A stretch of 64,000 nt of DNA from an uncultured Victivallales bacterium (GTDB taxonomy: Bacteria; Verrucomicrobiota; Lentisphaeria; Victivallales; UBA1829), in contig CALXSJ010000005.1 in assembly GCA_944391115.1 (NCBI GenBank), positions 124,001 to 188,000 of the forward strand, in the 5' to 3' direction. A program made the translations under genes and the position numbers. Below the pieces are notes generated by a model. That model did no database searches. It was not told the DNA's origin and saw only the letters and a program-made list of their open reading frames with translations. Shown here one piece after another: positions 8,722-16,162 of the stretch (its first letter is position 1; each line of letters begins with the position of its first letter).

Positions 8722-9759
8722 TTATTCCGGGGTCACAACAATTAATCGCGAAGCCAATTTTTTCCGTATGAATCCGAAATGCGGATTCTCAATCTGCCGG
8801 ATCAGCATCGCCGCGGCACACTCCCCGAGTTCCGCCATCGGAGGCTCCACAGTGAGCAGTTCATGCGGCAGGAATTTCGTCAGCGGCGCATGGTCGAATC
8901 CAGAAAGCCTGACGCCGCTCACGTCAAGGCCCATTTTCCGGATTTGGCGAAGGAATTCCCCCGCACAGGCGTCATTCAGGCAGCAGACAGCATCAGGACG
9001 CATCTCCGGATCACGGAAATGCTCAAAAAAACTTGCCCGGTCCTCCTGTGAACTTTCCCGTCCGCAGACCAGCCCGCGCCGGACTTTCAGACGGCATCTC
9101 CGGAGTCCCTCACGGAACCCCTGTTCACGTTCGACGGCGGCAAGCGGATTCACCGGCCCTCCGCCATACAAAGCAAAACGGCGGCAGCCCTCCGCATAAA
9201 AACGCTGCACAATCCCGATGATCCCGTCGGCATTTTCAAAAGTAAGAAGATTGCCATCCAGTTCCTCCGGCAGACGAATCAGATACAGAACAGGAATGCC
9301 GCAATCCGCCGGCAGACGCGCGGCATCCGGATTCCGCATTCCCGGATCGGCGTAAATCACAAGCCCCGCAGGATTCCGCGCCAGCGCCGTTGCCAGAATC
9401 CGCGTCTGCGTATCCGCGTCGCCGCAAAGCGGAACGATCGAACAGAGATAATTGGATTCAGCGGCAACTGCGCTGAAACGTTTGATGCTTTCCGCGAAGA
9501 AAACGACATCATGGCAAAGAAAAATCAGTTCGCGCTGGATCACGCGCGCGCTTCCGCCGACAACATTGCCGACGCCATTGCGCTTCTCAATCAGATTCCG
9601 TTCCGCCAGATCCGCCAGAGCACGGCGCAGTGTCGGCTTGCTGACGCCGAAACGCTCGGCAAGCTCCTGTTCCGGAGGAAGAAGAGCTCCCCGCTTCATG
9701 GTGCTGAGCATTTTTTCCAGCATTCCGGTCAACGTCAGATAAATATTATTCCGCGCCAT
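8722..9759 (-). CDS. GntR-type HTH / LacI-type sensor transcriptional regulator
   Basis: 345-aa regulator; start at 9759 is chosen because GAGG lies 9 nt upstream and the winged helix begins within 10 residues, whereas an ATG 21 codons earlier would add a hydrophobic run. The N-terminal ~75 residues are a GntR wHTH (LLPPEQELAERFGVSKPTLRR). The rest is a periplasmic-binding-protein-like ligand domain as in LacI/AraR proteins, ending in the typical GFDHAPLTKFLPHELLTV stretch. AraR-like hybrids sense sugars. Transcribed toward the dehydratase cluster and separated from it by the hairpin-string locus, it is the obvious candidate to control that cluster. A 16-bp palindrome upstream may be its autoregulatory site. 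Confidence 0.85.
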   Translation of the reverse strand: MARNNIYLTLTGMLEKMLSTMKRGALLPPEQELAERFGVSKPTLRRALADLAERNLIEKRNGVGNVVGGSARVIQRELIFLCHDVVFFAESIKRFSAVAAESNYLCSIVPLCGDADTQTRILATALARNPAGLVIYADPGMRNPDAARLPADCGIPVLYLIRLPEELDGNLLTFENADGIIGIVQRFYAEGCRRFALYGGGPVNPLAAVEREQGFREGLRRCRLKVRRGLVCGRESSQEDRASFFEHFRDPEMRPDAVCCLNDACAGEFLRQIRKMGLDVSGVRLSGFDHAPLTKFLPHELLTVEPPMAELGECAAAMLIRQIENPHFGFIRKKLASRLIVVTPE

Positions 9760-9811
9760 CGCAAAAACCTCGTTTCCTGTTAAGATACTTCCAGAGAGAA
9801 GAAATGCAAAT

Positions 9812-9827
9812 AAAAAATGCATTTTTT
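9812..9827. promoter_or_regulatory. 16-bp palindrome, candidate operator of the GntR-LacI regulator
   Basis: AAAAAATGCATTTTTT is a perfect palindrome 53-68 bp upstream of the regulator start, within an AT-rich stretch that should contain its promoter. The first hairpin of the repeat locus, 57-78 bp upstream of the dehydratase start, begins AAAAATGCAT and has matching outer arms. Whether one regulator reads both is inference. Confidence 0.3.
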
Positions 9828-10081
9828 TTGAAATTATTTTAATGCTTTCCAGAAATATGAGTTAAATTAAAGTTGAAAAATAATCACAGCTTTAAAATTA
9901 TAATTCATAAAAGGCACATTCACGGCACTTCAGGCGCCGGAGAACAGGAGGGAAAAATGATTTCTTCCGGCGACTCCGTTCCGACACGATCCGTTCGAAT
10001 CCGTTCCGGATGGGCAATACTGTCTGCAATCAGGAAAAAAGAGACATGCACACGGACGGTGCAGCAGAGCAAACTCCCGTA
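9828..10081. other. AT-rich intergenic stretch upstream of the regulator
   Basis: The AT-rich part up to about 9920 probably includes the regulator's promoter region. The rest to 10081 shows no convincing gene: frames open here have no family features, and the stretch leads into a degenerate hairpin-string copy. Confidence 0.4.
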
Positions 10082-10190
10082 TCGCGGGGACTTCGCCTCC
10101 GGCGACCAGCTTGCGCCGCTGAACCGCGGCAGGATTCCCCGGATGGAAAGCGCAAAGCAATTTTCACGATGCAGAGCATCGCACCGTCAA
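10082..10190. repeat. Degenerate dispersed copy of the hairpin-string element
   Basis: Bases 10092-10133 closely match 8201-8242 of the tandem units (3' arm of the CCTCCGGCG stem, the CCAGCT hairpin now ending CGCTGA, and the CCGCGG core). The hairpin at 8238-8256 is lost after AGGA. It then carries an AAGCAATTTT stretch and a CGATGC-AGA-GCATCG hairpin also found in the copy at 34772-34896. It lies downstream of the GDPD gene on the minus strand. Confidence 0.65.
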
Positions 10191-10215
10191 GGCAATTTTT
10201 TCAGTAAATGCAGGG

Positions 10216-10992
10216 TTAACGGAACGAACGGCAGATTTTATGAGGCTGATTCGTCAGAATTCCTTCGGCGCCGATGGACTGAAGACGAAGCATTTCGGCG
10301 GGATCATCTGTAAAAAAGACATTGCCGCGCAAGCCCAGTTCGCGCATACGCAGAAAAGCCTCCCCATCTGTAAACTCCCGGACAGGCTGAACGAAACGGC
10401 ATCCGTCCGTCTCCCTACAGAGTTTCAGATTTTCAGGAAGAGAGCGTTCCTTCCAGCCGCGCGTGGTGCAAAGCTCAATTTCAGGGTCAATGGCCCGCAC
10501 CCGGGCAATCAGGTCCGGATAGATGGTGAAATAACCGTGGTCATACATGTCATAACGACGGAAGAGACGGCAGATTTCAACGAGAAGCGCATCCGTTTTC
10601 GCATAAAGCTGAATATTCATTGCCGCCTTGCCGCGGAACTCGGCCAGAATCTCCTCGAAAGTCGGAATTTCCATGACATCATAAACGGGAGCTTCCCGGC
10701 GCATGCCCTGCAGCCAGAAGGAAAAGTTCAGTTTCTTCAATTCAGCCAGAGAATGCTCTTCGGGCATGCCGCGCCCGTTGCTGGTGCGGTCAATCGTCTC
10801 GTCATGAAGCAGGACGGGAACTCCGTCGGCAGTTCCGCGGAGATCGAATTCGATCATGTCCGCACCCGCCTCGACGGCCTTCCGCATGGCAAGCGCGGTG
10901 TTTTCCGGAAATTCAAAAGAGGCGCCGCGATGCGCGGTAACCATGAAATGGCTGCGGTCGCGGTACAACTCCGTCAAAGTCTTCGCTCTCAT
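10216..10992 (-). CDS. Glycerophosphodiester phosphodiesterase family protein
   Basis: 258-aa TIM-barrel GDPD, normal length for bacterial cytoplasmic forms; no signal peptide. The catalytic HRG is at His21-Arg22, the metal-binding ExD at Glu48/Asp50 (IEFDLR) and the second catalytic histidine at His63 (LLHDETIDRT). The third metal ligand, a Glu in the usual N-I-E motif, is Gln128 here (MNIQLY), so activity may be altered. The family hydrolyses glycerophosphodiesters to glycerol-3-phosphate and an alcohol, but some relatives act on other phosphodiesters. It follows the isomerase-like gene by 59 bp on the same strand and probably shares its transcript. Confidence 0.85.
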   Translation of the reverse strand: MRAKTLTELYRDRSHFMVTAHRGASFEFPENTALAMRKAVEAGADMIEFDLRGTADGVPVLLHDETIDRTSNGRGMPEEHSLAELKKLNFSFWLQGMRREAPVYDVMEIPTFEEILAEFRGKAAMNIQLYAKTDALLVEICRLFRRYDMYDHGYFTIYPDLIARVRAIDPEIELCTTRGWKERSLPENLKLCRETDGCRFVQPVREFTDGEAFLRMRELGLRGNVFFTDDPAEMLRLQSIGAEGILTNQPHKICRSFR

Positions 10993-11051
10993 CGTCTCTC
11001 TCTCCGGCCCCAGTTCAGGATTCGCATCTCCCCCCGGATGCGGCTGTGCGC

Positions 11052-11813
11052 TTATTTGAAAATCGCCTTCAGAGCGTCGGCGCTGACCTTCAGATCAAGA
11101 AGCGGTTCCCGAAGATGGGTGTCATGCTCGATCAGCACCCATTTGTCATACCCGCGGCGCGCAAGCTCCTCGGCGGCGGCGGCAAAGTCGAATCCCGCAT
11201 TGCCCGCGCCGAGTTCGCAGAAGCGGAGACGTTCTCCCCAGCGGTCCAGACCGAGCGAATCGTCCTTGATGAAAATGTCCTTGAAGTGAACGCTGGCGAT
11301 TCTGTCGTAATATTTGCGGATGATCTCCACATTGTCGCCGAACGCACCGGCAAGATGTCCGACATCAAGAAGAAGATACGCGCCGGGGACAGCCTTGAGG
11401 AAATCCTCCAGCTCCTGCTGATTCTCGATCCGGGAGCCGAGATGATTGTGAAGCGCAGCCTTCAGTCCGAAACGCGCGGCGGCCTGGACGAATTTGTTTG
11501 CGCGGCGGCAGAAGACATCAAAATCGACATCACGTCCCGCGGGCCCCGGCGTGAGCCAGACATACTCCTTTCCAAGAGCCGCCGTGTATTCCATTCCGAG
11601 CGCGACCTGATTTCCCGTCACGCGGCAGGTGGCGAAGTCCATTCCCATTTTCCGATATGCCGCGGCCTTGTAGATTGCATCCGCAGCGCCACATGCCTCC
11701 AGGCGCTCTGTTCCATCAAGACCGATCGAACGGAGCTCTTCCAGTCTCATGGTAATGTCGTAGCATCCGCCTTCCCAGACATTCATTCCATAATCCGCAA
11801 CACCGAATTTCAT
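11052..11813 (-). CDS. Sugar phosphate isomerase/epimerase (xylose isomerase-like TIM barrel)
   Basis: 253-aa AP-endonuclease-2/xylose-isomerase-like TIM-barrel protein. Metal-site strands typical of the family are visible in order: LHNHLGSR, LLLDVGHLAG, SVHFKDIF and LIEHDTHLREP. Relatives include inosose isomerases/dehydratases and tagatose or allulose epimerases; substrate cannot be read from the sequence. It is the first gene of a two-gene unit with the GDPD gene, and its upstream region carries repeated TGTCTTCTT motifs. Confidence 0.8.
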   Translation of the reverse strand: MKFGVADYGMNVWEGGCYDITMRLEELRSIGLDGTERLEACGAADAIYKAAAYRKMGMDFATCRVTGNQVALGMEYTAALGKEYVWLTPGPAGRDVDFDVFCRRANKFVQAAARFGLKAALHNHLGSRIENQQELEDFLKAVPGAYLLLDVGHLAGAFGDNVEIIRKYYDRIASVHFKDIFIKDDSLGLDRWGERLRFCELGAGNAGFDFAAAAEELARRGYDKWVLIEHDTHLREPLLDLKVSADALKAIFK

Positions 11814-12087
11814 TTCCGCATTCTCCCGTATGATTTTTCAAGGTTTCATTCTCAGGTCAATTTAGTTTTTCCACCGTATTTTGCAAGGCGTTTTTCCGGA
11901 AAAACTTGTCTTCTTGCCCTAAAAAGAAAAAGAAGACAAAATATGATAAAGTAAAATTTTTCAAAGGTTCCTGACCTGTCTTCTTATCCTTTTCTGATCC
12001 CCAAAAACACCTGTGCGCCGATACATGCACGATCGGGAAATCCGGCAGCCGGTCGGCGTGAAGGCCCCGGAGACAATCAGGAGAGGA
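11814..12087. promoter_or_regulatory. Regulatory region of the isomerase gene with TGTCTTCTT repeats
   Basis: A 10-bp inverted repeat TTGTCTTCTT (11906-11915) and AAGAAGACAA (11930-11939), with a further copy of the left arm, TGTCTTCTT, at 11977-11985. The palindrome TTTTTCCGGAAAAA lies at 11891-11904. The sites are 78-173 bp upstream of the isomerase ATG. This suits a dimeric regulator binding cooperatively, or a stem; no regulator can be named. Confidence 0.35.
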
Positions 12088-12744
12088 TTATTTTCCCTGC
12101 CGGGCCGCCTGTTTCCGGACAAGCGGATAAACATTTTTGTCCAGCTGATATTTCCCGCTCTTCAGAAATTCCTGAAGTTCCGCAGTGGAATTCAGAACAA
12201 GCGAGTCGGACAGCAGTTTCACTTTCGGATCGACGGGGGTCCAGGTTATCTGTGAGCCTGCCGCCTTCGCAGCAGTTCCGCTTTCCGACGGCGCAGCAAA
12301 GGAAATAAAGCGCAGTTCATATCCATAGGCATTCTCCGTCAGCTGCATCAGGTAATACACGGGCTTCAGCATCCAGAGCGCGGACGCATTGCGTTCCGCT
12401 TCAAGCAGAAGCCGTTCGGCGTCGACGCTGGCAGCAAGGAAATATTTTTCCCCGATTTTCAGGAACATTCCGCCCAGAGGCGCCCATGTGCCGTGAAAGT
12501 TTTCCTGCTTTCCGTCAGGGATCTGGACGATCTGAATCCGGACGGAGTTCCCTTTTATCTTGTTCGGCATCACCGTGATTTCATAACGATCCGAACCCGT
12601 CACGCAGCTCCACGCGCCGAGAAAGCGCTCCGGAGAGACGGCGGCCTTCCGGTCGATGGGCGGATACATTGTCGAAGTGACGGAACAACCGGCAAGAAAG
12701 AGCGCCGCAAGGGCGCCGGACAGGGAAAGCAGTTTTCCGAACAT
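12088..12744 (-). CDS. Predicted lipoprotein of unknown function
   Basis: 218-aa protein with a signal peptide and lipobox (LFLAGC) at the N-terminus, so probably anchored in the outer or inner membrane facing the periplasm. The body is a small beta-rich domain with no motif I recognise; the segment SPERFLGAWSCVTGSDRYEITV recalls lipocalin-like cell-envelope proteins but this is only a resemblance. It follows the AraC regulator on the same strand by 93 bp. Confidence 0.7.
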   Translation of the reverse strand: MFGKLLSLSGALAALFLAGCSVTSTMYPPIDRKAAVSPERFLGAWSCVTGSDRYEITVMPNKIKGNSVRIQIVQIPDGKQENFHGTWAPLGGMFLKIGEKYFLAASVDAERLLLEAERNASALWMLKPVYYLMQLTENAYGYELRFISFAAPSESGTAAKAAGSQITWTPVDPKVKLLSDSLVLNSTAELQEFLKSGKYQLDKNVYPLVRKQAARQGK

Positions 12745-12837
12745 GGCAGCCTCCTTTTGTTATCTTCTTGTATCATAGCATTCCATTCCCCTCTTTTAAA
12801 ATAAGGAAACTGCATATTTCGGAAAAAAAAGCTGATT

Positions 12838-13692
12838 TCAGATTTTTAAAAAAACGGCGCGGTACTGACGGGGAGAAAAACCGATCACGGACTTGAAGCG
12901 GCGGCTGAAATGAAAGGGATCCTGATATCCCATCATTTCGGAGATTTCCGCAACACTCATACTGGTTTCCGCCAGCAGTTCGGCGGCTTTGTTCAGGCGC
13001 AGCTTGTCGATGTAAAGTTTCGGCAGAACGCCGAAAAGACTCTCAAATACGCGCCGGAACTGATCGTCGCTCATATTGCAGTATTCCGCCATATCGGCAA
13101 TACTCCACCATTTTTCGGGATTTTCGCGGATCTGGGCGACCAGTTCATTGATTTGCGGATAGCGGTCTGGACGCATCTGCGCCGTGCGGCGGTCGTAAAG
13201 TTCCATCAGGATTTTCTGCAGAGCGAAATTCGCCTTGATCTGAGAATGGTCGGACGGCTCCGTCGCAAGTTCGATCACGGGAAGCAGGCGGTGCGAAAGC
13301 CCGAGATCATAAACCCCGTCCCGGATTACACCGCTTTTCTGCAGCATGACGGCGAGTTCCCCGGTAAAATTGACGGTGTCTTCGGTGTAGTATTCCCCCT
13401 CAAGGCCGCCGTAATAATGCACGGTGTCCGGCGTAATGACCACGCATTGTCCCGGATGAATTTCCACGGCCGGCGCATCCGGACGCCAGAAAACGCCTTT
13501 CCCGGCAGTCATGTGCGAAATGGAGAAAAACTCAAATTTCCGGGGATTCTCCCGCCCCCAGGAGAGCGGCCGACCCGGACTGCGTCCGCGTCCGTAGCGG
13601 AAAATCCAGAGTCCGTAATTCCGGTGGACAGGCCGCATCCGCAAGGCGGGAAGCCGGTGAACGGAGACGGCGTTTTTTTCCCGGGGATCCAT
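12838..13692 (-). CDS. AraC-family transcriptional regulator
   Basis: 284-aa protein with an N-terminal cupin-like sensor (HPGQCVVITPDTVHYYGG) and a C-terminal double HTH: first helix pair in WSIADMAEYCNMSDDQFRRVF, second in MSVAEISEMMGYQDPFHFSRRF, ending with the family signature FKSVIGFSPRQYR. Such proteins usually sense sugars and activate catabolic genes. Its ATG directly follows the TAA of the prc gene (TAAATG), so it may be translated by re-initiation from that transcript. No obvious target operon adjoins it. Confidence 0.87.
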   Translation of the reverse strand: MDPREKNAVSVHRLPALRMRPVHRNYGLWIFRYGRGRSPGRPLSWGRENPRKFEFFSISHMTAGKGVFWRPDAPAVEIHPGQCVVITPDTVHYYGGLEGEYYTEDTVNFTGELAVMLQKSGVIRDGVYDLGLSHRLLPVIELATEPSDHSQIKANFALQKILMELYDRRTAQMRPDRYPQINELVAQIRENPEKWWSIADMAEYCNMSDDQFRRVFESLFGVLPKLYIDKLRLNKAAELLAETSMSVAEISEMMGYQDPFHFSRRFKSVIGFSPRQYRAVFLKI

Positions 13693-15873
13693 TTACGGCT
13701 GTTTCGCCGCTGTTATTGCGCCCGCGGGTCTGCCGGTCAGAGAGACATAATCCGCAACGACATTCAGGGTTTCGTCCAGATAAAGATCCTTGATTTCCTT
13801 TCTGGAAGCGGAATCTCCGTCCGCAGGAGACTCAAGACGCATCAGCTTTTCCTGTTCGTCGTGAAGCTTCTTTTCCGCAAGGTACTCCTTCCAGCGTTTT
13901 TCCAGATTCAGGGAGACCGTTTTGCGGTCCCGGATCTTGCGGAAAGCTTCAATATCCTTCTTCAGCAGGGTGAATTCAGGATTGCCGCGGACACGGCTCT
14001 CGGAACGCTCGCGCAAAACGGGGATCAGATTCGGCAGAGCGGGATCGAAGACGCGATAGGAGAGCGGCTGAATCGTATCCCAGGCCATTGCGTGGGGAAG
14101 TTTTTCCTCTCCGATGTCCATGGTATCGGAAAACGAAGGATAAATGATGTCGGGCGTGACGCCTTTGAGCTGGGTCGATTCCCCGTTGATCCGGTAGAAT
14201 TTCGCACTGGTCAGCTTGATGGAGCCGACTGGCACTTTGGCGCCGAGAAACGCGGTGTATTTCTCCAGCTCGATCACACGCTGCACGGTTCCTTTCCCAT
14301 GCGTTTTCGAATCGCCGAGGATGATGCCGCGCTGATGATCCTTGATTGCGCCGGCAAAGATCTCGGCGGCGGACGCGCTGAAGCGGTTGGTCAGAACGGC
14401 CAGGGGGCCGCCGTAAAGAATCTTTCCGCCGTCATTGTCTTCGTCCACGCTGCGTCCCTTGATGTCCTTGACCTGCACCACCGGTCCGTCCTTGATGAAC
14501 AGTCCGGTCAGCGTCACGGCCTCCAGCAGACTACCTCCGCCGTTGGAACGCAGATCCATCACCAGCCCGTCGAGCGGCGCCTTCGCGGTGAACTCCTTGA
14601 GAAGATTCACGACATCCCGCGTGGAGCTCTTGTAGTTGCGGTCGCCGCGCCATGCTGCGTCGAAATCAATATAGAAGGAAGGAAGCGTAATCACGCCGAT
14701 CCGGAGTTTTTTCCCGTTCTGCGTGACTTCATGAACCTTTCCGGAAGCCTCGGACTCCTTCAGGCGGACCTTCTCGCGCTTCAATGTAATGACGGTCGGC
14801 ACTGCGGCCGCGCCTTTGGAAGCGTCCAGAACCGTAAGGGAAACCTTTGTGTTCTCCTTGCCACGGATGTGCTCCACGACCTTGGAGACGGGCATGTCGA
14901 GAATATCCACAGGATCGGAATTCTCCTGTGCGACGGCGATGATTTTGTCTTCCGCTTTCAGACGCCCGTCCACGTCGGCGGGACCGCCGGGAATGATCCT
15001 GACAATTTTCGTGTAGCCGTCCTCATTGGTCAGAAGAGCGCCGATGCCCACCAGGGAGAGTTTCATGCCGATATTGAAATCCTCTTCCGTCCGCGGCGAC
15101 ATGTATTCCGAATGCGGATCGTAAATGCGCGTCAGGCTGGAAAGATAGACTTCCAGAATCTCCACAGGCTCCATGTTCCGGTAGAACTGCACGAACTGTT
15201 CGACCCGTTTCAACATGCGTTCCTCGGGAGATTTCTGCGGCGGCAGTTTCACAGTCTTCTTCGTGCCGTCCGCGGGAGAGGCGGATTTCTTTCCTGCGGC
15301 AGATTCCGCCTCCTCCTTCTTCGCCAGCTCCATGAGTTCCAGAAGAATCAGATCGTTCTTGAGCTTTTTGCTCCAGAGACGCTCAAGTTCCGCGCGATCC
15401 GCCGGCCAGGGGGCTTTGGAACGATTCACCTCAAACTCTTCGTCCGTGCCGAGATCCGGTTTCTTCTTCAAAGCCGCGGCGGTGAATTTTTCATATTCGT
15501 CCAGGCGTTTCACAAACAGCCTGAACACGTCAAAGGCGAACTGCACTTTGCCGGAACGGATCTGCGCGCCGAGCTTGTCCCGCTCCGGCTCGAACGATTT
15601 GATGTCAGCGGCGGTGAAAAACATGCGCGTCGGGTCCAGCGCCTTGAAATAATCGTCGAAGAGCTGGGCGGAAATCTCTTCATTGATCTGCTGCTGGTTG
15701 TAATGGGAATTCGCTATCAGATAGGCGGCGGCGCGGGAAATCGTCGCCATTTCCGGCGTCTGGCGGTATTTATCCGTTTTCTGCGGGGTGTCCGAGGCGG
15801 AAAGAGCGGCGGATGACCATAAAAACAGCGCAGCGGCCGTCATGAAAAATCGTAAAAAGTGTTTTTGCTCCAT
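13693..15873 (-). CDS. prc: Carboxy-terminal processing protease (Prc/Tsp)
   Basis: 726-aa S41 protease with N-terminal signal peptide, so periplasmic. Order: N-terminal helical Tsp domain (about 40-230), PDZ (about 270-350), catalytic core with the dyad Ser501 (FSASAAE) and Lys527 (HGKGTVQ), and the C-terminal Tsp extension typical of the long E. coli-type Prc rather than short CtpA forms. A Lys/Glu/Pro-rich insert sits at about 183-215. Prc trims C-termini of periplasmic and lipoprotein substrates, including cell-wall hydrolases. Divergent from the LysR gene across a 289-bp region. Confidence 0.93.
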   Translation of the reverse strand: MEQKHFLRFFMTAAALFLWSSAALSASDTPQKTDKYRQTPEMATISRAAAYLIANSHYNQQQINEEISAQLFDDYFKALDPTRMFFTAADIKSFEPERDKLGAQIRSGKVQFAFDVFRLFVKRLDEYEKFTAAALKKKPDLGTDEEFEVNRSKAPWPADRAELERLWSKKLKNDLILLELMELAKKEEAESAAGKKSASPADGTKKTVKLPPQKSPEERMLKRVEQFVQFYRNMEPVEILEVYLSSLTRIYDPHSEYMSPRTEEDFNIGMKLSLVGIGALLTNEDGYTKIVRIIPGGPADVDGRLKAEDKIIAVAQENSDPVDILDMPVSKVVEHIRGKENTKVSLTVLDASKGAAAVPTVITLKREKVRLKESEASGKVHEVTQNGKKLRIGVITLPSFYIDFDAAWRGDRNYKSSTRDVVNLLKEFTAKAPLDGLVMDLRSNGGGSLLEAVTLTGLFIKDGPVVQVKDIKGRSVDEDNDGGKILYGGPLAVLTNRFSASAAEIFAGAIKDHQRGIILGDSKTHGKGTVQRVIELEKYTAFLGAKVPVGSIKLTSAKFYRINGESTQLKGVTPDIIYPSFSDTMDIGEEKLPHAMAWDTIQPLSYRVFDPALPNLIPVLRERSESRVRGNPEFTLLKKDIEAFRKIRDRKTVSLNLEKRWKEYLAEKKLHDEQEKLMRLESPADGDSASRKEIKDLYLDETLNVVADYVSLTGRPAGAITAAKQP

Positions 15874-16092
15874 AGCGTGACCTCACCCGTTTTTAAATTT
15901 GATTAAGGATCAAGGGCGGTAAGATACACCCTCTTCTCCTGATTTTCCAATGATATTTTATTCAGACACACCAAAAAAGAAAAGGATTCATAAAAATAAA
16001 AGATGCTGGCGGATTTTTTTGAAAAACAGCGGAAAAACTCCTTTTCCGATCCGGAAAGGCCGCGAAAAACTCCTCCCCGGACGGAATCGGAT

Positions 16093-16120
16093 TTGCATTT
16101 TTTCATTCCGTGCTTATCTT
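16093..16120 (+). promoter_or_regulatory. Predicted promoter of the LysR gene
   Basis: TTGCAT (16093-16098), 16-bp spacer, TATCTT (16115-16120), 43 bp upstream of the LysR ATG. The rest of the prc-LysR gap (15874-16162) shows no gene. Confidence 0.45.
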
Positions 16121-16162
16121 TAATCCGGAAACGGGAAACAACCGCAGCGGAGTTGAGTTGTC

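Larger units (their letters stand above)
7861..8724. repeat. Hairpin-string repeat locus: two tandem 412-bp units with repeated ends
   Basis: The 860 bp between the regulator and the dehydratase gene consist of a 412-bp unit present twice (7881-8292 and 8293-8704). Both outer ends carry a near-identical 23-bp sequence beginning TCAGT and containing GCTTCGCAATTTT (7861-7883 and 8702-8724); the right end covers the regulator stop codon. Within each unit about ten short, mostly perfect inverted repeats with 2-8 nt loops follow one another almost without gap. No credible gene is present: frames running through it would translate hairpin arms. The first unit starts 52 bp upstream of the dehydratase ATG. 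Confidence 0.85.

Noticed and set aside
7861-8724. CRISPR array
   Set aside because: The repeats are a 412-bp duplication with internal hairpins, without short direct repeats separated by unique spacers and without cas genes nearby.
7861-8724. tRNA or rRNA cluster in the hairpin string
   Set aside because: No cloverleaf with a CCA-type acceptor, T-loop or anticodon arrangement is visible; the stems are consecutive rather than nested.
7799-8771. Several overlapping frames through the hairpin-string locus
   Set aside because: Both tandem units give near-identical translations in several frames and on both strands, rich in Arg, Ser and Gly. That is translated palindrome, not protein.
12910-15816. 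Very long plus-strand frame (about 970 codons)
   Set aside because: It is antisense to prc and the AraC gene, both with intact catalytic or DNA-binding motifs; the plus frame is rich in His, Arg and Phe and has no domain.
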